The translations under genes and the position numbers were made by a program. A DNA stretch of 30,372 nucleotides from the IMG/VR virus record IMGVR_UViG_3300002350_000002, positions 38,781 through 69,152 of that record. One strand, written 5' to 3'. Shown here piece after piece: positions 1-6,674 of the stretch (positions are counted from its first letter, which is position 1; the number at the start of each line of letters is the position of its first letter). The stretch is from a virus. The notes below the pieces were generated by a model, which searched no databases, had not been told where the DNA came from, and saw nothing but the letters and a program-made list of their open reading frames with translations.

Positions 1-25
1 ACCTATTTCTTTATGGAGGACTATT

Positions 26-400
26 ATGAGCAAGTTTTTTGGTTCTATTGCGTTAGTTTTTTTAGGATATTCAATTTATGTTAGCCATATGTATGTGGTA
101 GAAACTAATAAAAATATAACAGTTAAAGAACTTTTTGCTGCTGAAAACAGGCTGTTGAAAGATGAAATTTATGCAGAAAGAGGCAAACCAACTTATGAAA
201 ATGGCTATAGAGATGCTATTTTAAGGGCTGGTTCACCAACTGGATCTGGTTCATATCGTGATGGTTGGGAGGCTTGTGCAAAGCTTTACGCAGATGGTTC
301 ATGGACAAGTGGATATCATACTGCATTAGAACAATTTGGGTGGAAGAATGAATCAACGGCATTCAAAAACTCAAATCCTCAAGCTGTTTCCATGAAATAA
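26..400 (+). CDS. Small membrane-anchored protein with repeated Y-x-x-G-Y motifs
   Basis: 124 residues, family not recognised. A single hydrophobic segment at about residues 5-22 followed by a polar region suggests an N-terminal membrane anchor or uncleaved signal. The C-terminal half carries three imperfect copies of an aromatic-x-x-G-aromatic-x-x-A unit, starting at Y57, Y77 and W93, so the soluble part may be a small repeat fold. The start is supported by a GGAGG Shine-Dalgarno at about bases 16-20. The gene is followed by a short gap that holds a strong hairpin. Membrane attachment is inferred from hydrophobicity; nothing indicates a specific role. Confidence 0.75.
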   Translation: MSKFFGSIALVFLGYSIYVSHMYVVETNKNITVKELFAAENRLLKDEIYAERGKPTYENGYRDAILRAGSPTGSGSYRDGWEACAKLYADGSWTSGYHTALEQFGWKNESTAFKNSNPQAVSMK

Positions 401-412
401 TATTCAATGTTT

Positions 413-443
413 TACCCTCATACTGTGTATTAGTATGGGGGTA
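413..443 (+). promoter_or_regulatory. Hairpin masking the ribosome site of the HNH gene
   Basis: Bases 413-424 can pair with 432-443 over 12 positions (11 Watson-Crick, one G-U at 418/438), leaving a 7-base loop. The 3' arm contains the G-run (437-441) that serves as the Shine-Dalgarno of the gene starting at 447. No T-run follows, so a translational switch is more likely than an intrinsic terminator. The pairing is seen directly; regulation is inferred. Confidence 0.6.
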
Positions 444-446
444 GTC

Positions 447-821
447 ATGAAAAAAAAGTCTCACAATAATAGAACAGTTGGAAAAATATCTGGAAGATAT
501 TGGTGTTCTTTAATAAAGAATGCAAAAAAAAGAAATATAGAAATAACAGCAACAATGCAAGATGCTTGGGAAATTTTCTTAAAACAAAATAAAAGATGTT
601 TCTATACTGGATTAAAAATAACGCATACAAAATATTTAAAAAGAATTAGTAATAAAAACATATATTCTTTAGGAACTGCTTCAATAGACAGAAAAAATAG
701 TGACCTTGGGTACACTAAAGAAAATATACAATGGGTTCATAAAGATGTTAATTACATGAAGATGAATTTGAGCGAAAAGTATTTTATAAAACTTTGTAAG
801 CTTATAGCTAGGAGATTCTAA
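447..821 (+). CDS. Free-standing HNH-type homing endonuclease
   Basis: 124 residues from the ATG at 447, chosen over the in-frame ATG at 435 because a GGGGG ribosome site lies just upstream and 435 falls inside the hairpin stem. The C-terminal half has the signature of phage HNH (His-Me finger) endonucleases: C-x-Y-T-G, then A-S-I-D-R-K-N-S, G-Y-T-K-E-N-I-Q-W-V-H and N-x-M-K. The N-terminal part is very basic, as in DNA-binding nucleases. Such genes are usually selfish mobile elements inserted between phage genes, cutting homologous sites in competing phages. Its stop overlaps the next ATG by one base. The exact family is not certain, but the nuclease type is fairly clear. Confidence 0.7.
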   Translation: MKKKSHNNRTVGKISGRYWCSLIKNAKKRNIEITATMQDAWEIFLKQNKRCFYTGLKITHTKYLKRISNKNIYSLGTASIDRKNSDLGYTKENIQWVHKDVNYMKMNLSEKYFIKLCKLIARRF

Positions 822-1306
822 TGCCTTTAAAAAATTGTTCTGAAAATGGTAAAGATGGTTGGAAATGGGGCGATCAAGGTAAATGTTATCTTGGAAAAGA
901 TGCTAAAAAACAAGCTATTAGGCAAGGTATTTCTATTGAGGGTCCAGAAAAATTTGCTAAAATAATGAAGTCTCAATCGTATGAAGATCTTTATTTACAA
1001 CTTTCAAATGACGAAAAAGAATTAGCTAATTCACTTATTTCATTGTCTCAAAAAGTTGGTCCACTTGATAAATCTAATGGCATTTGGGTTGGGTATGAAA
1101 ACGCAGAGAATAACCCAACTAAAAATATTGGTGTTAAATGCGGAAATTGTGCATTACATAAATCAGAAAACGCATGTATTATACTTGATCAACAAATAGA
1201 ACTGGATGGCGTTTGCAGATTTGCGGTAATACCAGACGGTTATGTTAATGCTATTCAAGTAGAAAAGGACATAGAAGAATACTTTAATGAAAATAATAAT
1301 AAATAA
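821..1306 (+). CDS. Conserved phage protein with N- and C-terminal Cys clusters
   Basis: 161 residues. The N-terminus (N-C-S-E-N-G-K-D-G-W-K-W-G, then G-K-C-Y) resembles a short module often seen at the start of phage proteins, followed by an A-x-x-Q-G-x-x-I stretch. The C-terminal part has a four-cysteine pattern at about residues 107-132 (C-x2-C, then two more Cys, ending G-V-C-R-F-A-V-I-P) that could bind a metal. The middle is helical and charged. Function is unknown; a virion or head-associated role is possible but not shown. It overlaps the deformylase gene by 20 bases. Confidence 0.7.
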   Translation: MPLKNCSENGKDGWKWGDQGKCYLGKDAKKQAIRQGISIEGPEKFAKIMKSQSYEDLYLQLSNDEKELANSLISLSQKVGPLDKSNGIWVGYENAENNPTKNIGVKCGNCALHKSENACIILDQQIELDGVCRFAVIPDGYVNAIQVEKDIEEYFNENNNK

Positions 1307-1772
1307 CCCTGTTTTAAAAACAAAATGCAAAGAAGTAGATTTAAAAAAAGGAAAAACTATTGCTAAAAGAATGTGGCAATTTTTGAACCTTTACAATAAA
1401 AAAAACGAAGTAAAAGCTGTTGGTTTAGCAGCAAATCAATTTGGCATAGATGCTTCGGTTGCCATAGTTCTTAAAAACAATAAGCCATTTATTTTAATAA
1501 ATCCTAAAATAATAAATTTTTCTCAAGTAAAGATTTGTAAAAAAGAAGGTTGTTTAAGTTTTCCAGATGAGCAACTTGATGTTTATAGACATATGTGGAT
1601 TGAAGTTGCATGTTTAAATCATGATGGATCAATTTTTTTTGGAAGTAGACCAGAAGAAAGCAATGATAATTTTTTAGAGAGTTGTGTTGCTCAACATGAA
1701 ATAGCACACTTAAACGGTTTGACTTTTCATGATTTTCAATGGAATAATTCAATAACACCTAACGATTGGTAA
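1287..1772 (+). CDS. def: Peptide deformylase
   Basis: 161 residues; removes the N-terminal formyl group from nascent proteins at the ribosome. All three family motifs are present: G-L-A-A-N-Q (46-51), E-G-C-L-S (88-92) and Q-H-E-I-A-H (136-141). Metal ligands are therefore C90, H137 and H141, with E138 as general base. Length is typical of the short phage-encoded forms, which lack C-terminal extensions. The third motif reads H-E-I-A-H instead of the usual H-E-x-D-H, a conservative departure. Phage deformylases are known from marine phages, where they are thought to help processing of abundant phage proteins. The start overlaps the previous gene by 20 bases and follows AGAAG. Confidence 0.93.
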   Translation: MKIIINNPVLKTKCKEVDLKKGKTIAKRMWQFLNLYNKKNEVKAVGLAANQFGIDASVAIVLKNNKPFILINPKIINFSQVKICKKEGCLSFPDEQLDVYRHMWIEVACLNHDGSIFFGSRPEESNDNFLESCVAQHEIAHLNGLTFHDFQWNNSITPNDW

Positions 1773-1773
1773 A

Positions 1774-2040
1774 ATGAAAAATCACTATACAAAAGTAAAA
1801 AACGCTGTAGATTTTAAAATATACAATGAGCTTGAGAGTTTTATTTATAACTCTTTAGTTGAAGATGAATTAACATCTGAAGAAAATTTGCGTTCCTTAG
1901 TTGTTTCTCAAGTAAAAAAGGAACACGGTAGCCTTATTTATTCAAGTATAGAAATAGAAGATACTATAAAAAATCTAATAATTAGAAAAATTATCAAGGA
2001 AGTGATTGGTCTAAAGCTATCCAAGTTTATATATAGCTAA
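1774..2040 (+). CDS. Hypothetical protein, 88 residues
   Basis: Not recognised. A small, mainly helical, mixed-charge protein with no cysteines or membrane segment. It starts two bases after the deformylase stop, so it is probably translated from the same message. The C-terminal half is rich in Ile, Lys and Leu (I-I-R-K-I-I-K-E-V-I-G-L-K-L), consistent with an amphipathic helix. Nothing in the context indicates a job. Confidence 0.65.
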   Translation: MKNHYTKVKNAVDFKIYNELESFIYNSLVEDELTSEENLRSLVVSQVKKEHGSLIYSSIEIEDTIKNLIIRKIIKEVIGLKLSKFIYS

Positions 2041-2049
2041 TAGTTAGGG

Positions 2050-2057
2050 GTATTTAT
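2050..2057 (+). promoter_or_regulatory. GTATTTAT motif, copy 1 of 3 (possible promoter element)
   Basis: The same octamer occurs in three of the few intergenic gaps (here, at 5435 and at 10641). Here it lies 42 bases before the next ATG. A phage-specific promoter element is a guess; the motif is AT-rich and also occurs once inside a coding region near 19007. Confidence 0.25.
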
Positions 2058-2058
2058 A

Positions 2059-2094
2059 CATGGGCTTTATCCTTTTTAAAGGAGGTATCCCATG
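2059..2094 (+). promoter_or_regulatory. Possible hairpin enclosing the ribosome site and start codon
   Basis: CATGGG at 2059-2064 is complementary to CCCATG at 2089-2094, which includes the start codon of the next gene. Inside, CCTT (2071-2074) can pair with AAGG (2079-2082), overlapping the GGAGG ribosome site at 2081-2085. Stems are short (6 and 4 pairs), so the structure is only plausible. Confidence 0.35.
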
Positions 2095-2265
2095 CAAACT
2101 TATTTTGAAGTTTGGGCAACAGAGCCTAATGGCAAAACAAGAATAAAAATAGCAGAGTACGAAGAAATTTATTGGCAAAGAGCAGAAAAAAAAGCTTTAT
2201 CATTAGAGTTACAAGGATATACTAAGATAGTTGTTTTTGAAAAAATGAGGACTACAAACAAATAA
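2092..2265 (+). CDS. Small hypothetical protein, 57 residues
   Basis: Begins M-Q-T-Y-F-E-V-W-A-T and ends K-M-R-T-T-N-K before TAA at 2263-2265. It has a very strong GGAGG Shine-Dalgarno at 2081-2085 with good spacing, which is the main reason to call it a gene. The pattern of a beta strand (Y-F-E-V-W), a turn (N-G-K), a second strand (R-I-K-I-A), a helix rich in A/K/E, and a final strand (K-I-V-V-F) suggests a compact alpha/beta mini-fold. Function unknown. It fills the gap before the glycosyltransferase gene. Confidence 0.7.
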   Translation: MQTYFEVWATEPNGKTRIKIAEYEEIYWQRAEKKALSLELQGYTKIVVFEKMRTTNK

Positions 2266-2290
2266 GTTTGATTTGCATAAGGAGGATACT

Positions 2291-3355
2291 ATGGATATAA
2301 ATCTCAGTTGCCCAATAAATCAGCTTGGGTATGGTGTCGTTGGTTTAAATGTTTTTTTAAATTTACAAAAAAATCATAATGTAGCACTATGGCCAATTGG
2401 GCCAGTAGATTGCGAAGAATCAAAACATGATATCTTAAGGTCTTCTATTGAAAAAACAAAAACATTTAACTACACAGCACCAAGTTTAAAAATATGGCAT
2501 CAGTTTGATATGGCATCCCATGTTGGAAATGGTAAAAAGTTTGGTTTAACATTTTTTGAAACTAATAAAATAAAAGAAAATGAAGTTCACCACTTAAAAT
2601 TTTTAGAAAAAGTTTTTGTTACATCCTCTTGGGCAAAAGATGTTCTTATAAATTCTGGTTTGGAAAGTTCAAAAATAGTAGTTGTAAAACTTGGTGTAGA
2701 TAAAGTAGTTTTTCCAGAATCTAAAATAGATGATAAAAAAACAACCAAAATAGTTTGTGTTGGTAAGTGGGAAATAAGGAAAGGCCATGATCTCATCATA
2801 GATATTATAGAAAAAACTTTTGATAAAGATGATGATTTCAAACTTATAATGTGTTGCTCTAATCCATTTTTGTCACAAGAAGAACAAAATCACTGGATTT
2901 CATTTTTTGAAAAAAGTAAATATTTTGATAAGATAATTGTTTTAAAAGAAAGATTAAAATCTCAAGCAGATGTTAATAGGCTTATGCATGGTTCTGATGT
3001 TGGCATATTTCCATATCGTGCAGAAGCTTGGAACTTAGAACTTTCTGAGATGTTGTCAATGGGCAAACATTGTATTGCTACAAATTATTCTGGTCCAACA
3101 GAATTTGCTAATGATGCTGGTGCGATTTTAATTAATCCAGAAGGTATGGAAAGTGCTTACGATGGAAAATGGTTTGATGGTTCAGCAGAATGGGCTAAAC
3201 TTGGAAAAAAATATGTAGAAGAATTTTCTTCTGCACTAAGAAGCATCCATGAGAAAAAACAAAAGGGTGATTTAAAAATAAACTCTAAAGGCATAAATTA
3301 CTTTAGCGAAAACACTTGGGAAAAATCTTGTGAAACAATAATTGGTGAATTATGA
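2291..3355 (+). CDS. GT4-type glycosyltransferase
   Basis: 354 residues from the ATG at 2291, chosen because GGAGG lies at 2281-2285; an in-frame upstream start at 2273 lacks such a site. It is a GT-B-fold transferase of the group 1/GT4 kind: the C-terminal domain begins with V-C-V-G-K-W-E-I-R-K-G-H-D and carries the E-x7-E nucleotide-sugar signature (E245 to E253, within Y-R-A-E-A-W-N-L-E-L-S-E-M-L), followed by G-P-T-E-F. The likely reaction is transfer of a sugar from an NDP or UDP donor; the acceptor cannot be read from the sequence (virion protein, DNA base or host glycan are options). The stop overlaps the next ATG by four bases. One of four glycosyltransferases in the window. Confidence 0.85.
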   Translation: MDINLSCPINQLGYGVVGLNVFLNLQKNHNVALWPIGPVDCEESKHDILRSSIEKTKTFNYTAPSLKIWHQFDMASHVGNGKKFGLTFFETNKIKENEVHHLKFLEKVFVTSSWAKDVLINSGLESSKIVVVKLGVDKVVFPESKIDDKKTTKIVCVGKWEIRKGHDLIIDIIEKTFDKDDDFKLIMCCSNPFLSQEEQNHWISFFEKSKYFDKIIVLKERLKSQADVNRLMHGSDVGIFPYRAEAWNLELSEMLSMGKHCIATNYSGPTEFANDAGAILINPEGMESAYDGKWFDGSAEWAKLGKKYVEEFSSALRSIHEKKQKGDLKINSKGINYFSENTWEKSCETIIGEL

Positions 3356-3750
3356 ATTTAACAATATCATTTTTAATGTGCAAAACAGAAGACGAAAAAG
3401 AGCCATCAATTCTATTTTCAAAAAACGAAAATGGAAATTATGAATTGCCAAGTTTTCAAATGAAAGACGATGATTATGATGTTGATAAATTTGTTAATGC
3501 ATCATTTAAATCAATTACTGGTGTTCAACCAATAGACAAAAGAGGTTTTGGTTGGATCAATTTATTTTTATCTGGAACCATAGTATCAAATAAAAAATAC
3601 AGCTTTGTTTATATGTGTAAGCTTCCAGACAATATAGTTGTTAAAACTTATGAAGCTGTAAAAATGAGTTCTATTCTTGAATCAGAAAATTTTGAAGAGG
3701 ACTATATATCTCAGGTTATTCACTGTTTTAACAACCTATACAACAGATAA
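3352..3750 (+). CDS. Hypothetical protein, possibly a degenerate Nudix fold
   Basis: 132 residues. The layout resembles a Nudix domain: strand (L-T-I-S-F-L-M-C), a second strand, N-G-N-Y-E-L-P in the place of the usual W-x-L-P-G-G, and a helix ending S-I-T-G-V where Nudix proteins have R-E-x-x-E-E-x-G. The catalytic Glu and Arg residues of the Nudix box are absent (N-A-S-F-K-S-I-T-G-V), so if related it would bind rather than hydrolyse nucleotides. It is translationally coupled to the glycosyltransferase through an ATGA overlap. The fold assignment is tentative; a true Nudix enzyme lies at 23994. Confidence 0.6.
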   Translation: MNLTISFLMCKTEDEKEPSILFSKNENGNYELPSFQMKDDDYDVDKFVNASFKSITGVQPIDKRGFGWINLFLSGTIVSNKKYSFVYMCKLPDNIVVKTYEAVKMSSILESENFEEDYISQVIHCFNNLYNR

Positions 3751-3751
3751 T

Positions 3752-4060
3752 ATGAAAAATATAAAAATAATTTTTGATGTAAATTCAAGTGATATTATAA
3801 CAACTTTTATATTTCCAGAAGCAATAGACAAAGAAGAAAAGTCTGTTTTATCTGAAAAAACAGCATCTTTTCTTTCTTCTTTACAAACTGGAAGTATGAT
3901 GACATCAATAATACATGGTGTTGTTGAAGGTGGAATTATTGCTGACGATAAAGGCTTATCTGATTTAATAATTAAAAAAATGCTTTCTAATTTTTTAGTT
4001 ACATCAGATGAAAAGCCATTGGTTCTTCCAAGCGAGGCATTTGTTTTTAAGGAAAAATAA
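3752..4060 (+). CDS. Hypothetical protein, 102 residues
   Basis: Not recognised. The ATG at 3752 is preferred to an upstream in-frame start at 3677 because the latter would overlap the previous gene by 74 bases. The sequence begins with a strand (K-I-I-F-D-V), contains a helix-rich middle and a Gly-rich G-V-V-E-G-G stretch near residue 58, and ends basic. No cysteines and no membrane segment. It sits between a glycosyltransferase operon and thyX, sharing one base with thyX. Confidence 0.6.
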   Translation: MKNIKIIFDVNSSDIITTFIFPEAIDKEEKSVLSEKTASFLSSLQTGSMMTSIIHGVVEGGIIADDKGLSDLIIKKMLSNFLVTSDEKPLVLPSEAFVFKEK

Positions 4061-4863
4061 TGACGATAGAAGCAAAAATAATTTCAGATTCCATATCTAT
4101 TCACGATAGAAGAATAACCACTATGGTTATTAAATATCCAAGATTTATACATTCTGAGTTTATGACACATAGAATCTTTTCTAGAAATGCCAGTAGTAGC
4201 CGAGCTATACCAGTTGATAAAATGATTGATGATATTAAAGAAGATATGGCAAAACCAAGTGTTTGGGCAAAAAACCAAAAGGGAATGTCATCTGGCGAAA
4301 GATTAGATCATAACAAAGAAGTCATGTGTAATCATGTTTGGGAAGAAGCAGCAGAGTTTGTTATTAAAAAATGTGCATTACTAAAAGAACTTGGTGTTCA
4401 CAAAAGCATAGCCAATAGAATATTAGAGCCATTTTCGCACATAACAACAATTGTTACTTCTACAGAATGGGATAATTTTTTTAAATTAAGAATAAGTCCT
4501 GATGCACAACCAGAAATATGTGAATTAGCAACAAAAATGAAAACCGTATTAGATGAATCAACTCCCAAGATTAAAAATTTTGGCGATTGGCACATTCCAT
4601 TTGGCGATGCTTATGTAGATGATGGTATACCAATAGAAAAAATGCTTAAAATAAGTGTGGCTCGTTGTGCTAGAGTTAGCTATCTTAATTTTGAAGGCAA
4701 AATAGATAATGAAAAAGATTATGATCTTCATGACAGATTAATGAATGAAGGTCATTGGAGTCCTTTTGAGCATTGTGCTACTCCTACATCGTCTGATACC
4801 TATAGCGGTAATTTCTTAGGGTGGCTACAATACAGAAAATTTGCGGACAGAAAGAATGATTAA
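4060..4863 (+). CDS. thyX: Flavin-dependent thymidylate synthase ThyX
   Basis: 267 residues. ThyX makes dTMP from dUMP using methylene-tetrahydrofolate, FAD and NADPH. The signature region reads M-T-H-R-I-F-S-R-N-A-S-S-S-R at residues 35-48, matching the ThyX R-H-R-x-x-S-x-N-x-x-S-x-R motif with Thr in place of the first Arg, as in a longer ThyX subfamily that continues S-S-S-R-A-I-P-V. The C-terminal part (A-R-C-A-R-V-S-Y, then G-H-W-S-P-F-E-H-C-A-T-P and G-N-F-x-G-W-x-Q-Y-R-K) fits that subfamily. The gene works with the ribonucleotide reductase at 10729 and the dNMP kinase at 22351 to build dNTP pools. It starts on the last base of the previous stop. Confidence 0.88.
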   Translation: MTIEAKIISDSISIHDRRITTMVIKYPRFIHSEFMTHRIFSRNASSSRAIPVDKMIDDIKEDMAKPSVWAKNQKGMSSGERLDHNKEVMCNHVWEEAAEFVIKKCALLKELGVHKSIANRILEPFSHITTIVTSTEWDNFFKLRISPDAQPEICELATKMKTVLDESTPKIKNFGDWHIPFGDAYVDDGIPIEKMLKISVARCARVSYLNFEGKIDNEKDYDLHDRLMNEGHWSPFEHCATPTSSDTYSGNFLGWLQYRKFADRKND

Positions 4864-5428
4864 AAAAATACAGTGGTTAAAGTGGGAAGATCCACTTACG
4901 CCAAACAAAGAAGACATTGATCTTGAAACAAAATCTCATAAAGATAGCTTTAAAGAATTTGATGATTCTGAAGAAAGGCATGTTAGATTAGTTGTCGGTC
5001 CTTATGGTCTTTTACCATTAAATGAAAATGCTGTTACAGCAAAGCTTTATAAACTTTGGGTTGGACATTGTAACTTTGAAATAACCGATACAGTTAAAGA
5101 AAAAATAGAATCTGTTGCTGGAGTAGAAGTTTTACGAATATGGACAAGATATAGATTTTGGTTAGGTGTAGCAAATCTTTTTGACGATTCAGATGTTCAA
5201 ACTAATATAGAAAAGCTTTTAACCGAAGAGAAAGAATCAAAGAATAAAAATATTGCACTTAAAGCATTGATAAAAGTTTTAAAAAATAAATATAAATTTT
5301 GGGCAGTTCTTTTAGAAAAGAACGGTGAATTAAAAACTGTTGGCAGTGAAAATATTGAAGATGTAAAAAAAGAAACAGAATTGAATAAAAATTTAAACAT
5401 ATTGGCTTGCAGTTGGAAAAATGATTGA
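4856..5428 (+). CDS. Conserved phage hypothetical protein
   Basis: 190 residues from the ATG at 4856, which overlaps the thyX stop by eight bases; a TTG at 4841 is an alternative. Central sequence L-Y-K-L-W-V-G-H-C-N-F-E-I-T followed by G-V-E-V-L-R-I-W-T-R-Y-R-F resembles a module I recall from hypothetical proteins of T4-like phages, but no function is known for it. The N-terminal 50 residues are acidic and probably flexible, the C-terminal third is a Lys/Glu-rich helix. No catalytic motif is visible. Confidence 0.65.
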   Translation: MIKKIQWLKWEDPLTPNKEDIDLETKSHKDSFKEFDDSEERHVRLVVGPYGLLPLNENAVTAKLYKLWVGHCNFEITDTVKEKIESVAGVEVLRIWTRYRFWLGVANLFDDSDVQTNIEKLLTEEKESKNKNIALKALIKVLKNKYKFWAVLLEKNGELKTVGSENIEDVKKETELNKNLNILACSWKND

Positions 5429-5434
5429 TATATT

Positions 5435-5442
5435 GTATTTAT
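5435..5442 (+). promoter_or_regulatory. GTATTTAT motif, copy 2 of 3 (possible promoter element)
   Basis: Same octamer as at 2050 and 10641, here 33 bases before the ATG at 5468 in a 39-base gap. It precedes the first gene of the envelope/peptidase cassette, a sensible place for a promoter. Assignment rests only on recurrence. Confidence 0.25.
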
Positions 5443-5467
5443 CCATTACTCAAAAGGAGATTTTATT

Positions 5468-5728
5468 ATGTCTGATGTTGTAAAAAGTTTTAGCCCTGAT
5501 CAAGTTGCAAAATCTGTAGCTATTATTGTTTCTACTTTAAAGTGGGTTTCCACAATCATTCCTGGTGAATCAGATGATAAGGTTGTCGCTCAAATTGTTA
5601 AAATTGCTGAAGAACCTTGGTTTGTTACTGCTTTAACTTTTTTGATCAATAAATTTGATGGTGACCTTAGTCAAATTAAAGCAGAAGATTTTATCCTTGC
5701 TGCTAGGACTGCTCAAGGCAAATACTAG
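5468..5728 (+). CDS. Hypothetical protein, 86 residues
   Basis: Strong ribosome site (AAGGAGA) eight bases before the ATG. Not recognised. Contains moderately hydrophobic stretches (V-A-I-I-V-S-T-L-K-W-V-S-T-I-I-P at about 17-32 and W-F-V-T-A-L-T-F-L-I-N at about 56-66) separated by an acidic linker, so peripheral or weak membrane association is possible. It opens a short cassette whose next members are a one-span membrane peptide and a secreted protein. A holin-like role can be imagined but is not supported by any motif. Confidence 0.7.
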   Translation: MSDVVKSFSPDQVAKSVAIIVSTLKWVSTIIPGESDDKVVAQIVKIAEEPWFVTALTFLINKFDGDLSQIKAEDFILAARTAQGKY

Positions 5729-5871
5729 TGTTTAAGTTTCTAGTTAAATTTGTTTCTAATGTTGTAATAGCTATTATTTTAGCAATAATATTTGTATTGT
5801 TTTATGTTTCAGATAGTTTAAAAAAACATAAGCATAGTAAAGAATGTTTTATTGATAAAACCAATAAGTAA
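5728..5871 (+). CDS. Small single-span membrane peptide, GTG start
   Basis: 47 residues. The GTG start shares its G with the TAG stop of the preceding gene, indicating coupled translation. Residues about 8-28 form a clear transmembrane helix (V-S-N-V-V-I-A-I-I-L-A-I-I-F-V-L-F-Y-V), followed by a basic, His/Lys-rich tail with one Cys. With the secreted protein downstream and the peptidase after it, this may belong to an envelope-acting or lysis unit. Size and topology would fit a small holin, spanin component or regulator; none can be chosen. Confidence 0.6.
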   Translation: MFKFLVKFVSNVVIAIILAIIFVLFYVSDSLKKHKHSKECFIDKTNK

Positions 5872-5887
5872 ATTATAGGAAATTAAC

Positions 5888-6667
5888 ATGTTTAAGAAAT
5901 CGCTGTTTTTTTTGTTGGTGTTTTGCAATTTTACTTTTGCAGAAAACTTTATAATTCCAGAACAAAAAATTATTGGGGCAGAAGTTCCTATTCCATTAGG
6001 TGAGCTTGTAGATTTGTCTATAAGCCCAATTCAATCCGCACCAAAGTTTTTAGTTTCAACCACATACGCATGGAAAGTTTTTGATGGTTATACAGAAAAA
6101 AGAATTCGTAACTATGAAAATGGCGTTTTCTTTGGTTCTGGTATACAAGCAAAAAGACTTAAAGTTATTGTTTCAATAACGCATTTATATGTAGTTAAAG
6201 ATAATGAAAAACTTTTAGAAGCAGCCACTAGAACCAATTTTATTTCAACAGATGTTTTTATTGGCGAACCAGAACCTGATACTCCATCAGAGCCAGAAGT
6301 TGAACCAGAATTTGGAGAGTCAAAATATCAACTTTCTAAATTTGTTTATGATTCTGTTAAAAATATCAAGCTATCAAAAACAGATAAGATAAAACAATCT
6401 ACTGCTATTGCAACATCTTTTGATAGTATGGCTGCTGCTATTGCTGCTGGAACAATTGCAACACTTGAAGACATACTGAAAAAAACCGCAGAATCAAATA
6501 AATTAGCATTAACAAAATCTGGTGGAGATAGAACAAAGTGGGAACCATTATTTACAGAAATACAAGAAAAGCTTTTTGATTTATATAAAACTAGTAAAAT
6601 GCAAACCAAAGAAGATTTTGCTATTGCGTGGAGAGAAATATCATTTGGACTTAAATCAATAAAATAG
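5888..6667 (+). CDS. Secreted protein with signal peptide and acidic Pro-rich linker
   Basis: 259 residues. Residues 1-18 form a typical Sec signal peptide (basic start, hydrophobic core, F-T-F-A before the likely cut); there is no lipobox Cys at the right place. Residues about 20-122 look like a beta-rich domain. A linker of repeated E-P units at about 127-146 (E-P-E-P-D-T-P-S-E-P-E-V) joins this to a C-terminal helical domain with an Ala-rich helix (A-A-A-I-A-A-G-T-I-A). The product would be exported to the periplasm or outside of the infected cell. Family not recognised. AGGA ribosome site precedes the ATG, and the peptidase gene follows by eight bases. Confidence 0.75.
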   Translation: MFKKSLFFLLVFCNFTFAENFIIPEQKIIGAEVPIPLGELVDLSISPIQSAPKFLVSTTYAWKVFDGYTEKRIRNYENGVFFGSGIQAKRLKVIVSITHLYVVKDNEKLLEAATRTNFISTDVFIGEPEPDTPSEPEVEPEFGESKYQLSKFVYDSVKNIKLSKTDKIKQSTAIATSFDSMAAAIAAGTIATLEDILKKTAESNKLALTKSGGDRTKWEPLFTEIQEKLFDLYKTSKMQTKEDFAIAWREISFGLKSIK

Positions 6668-6674
6668 GTGAAAC

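Noticed and set aside
413-443. Intrinsic transcription terminator
   Set aside because: The stem is strong but is not followed by a T-run; its 3' arm is the ribosome site of the next gene.
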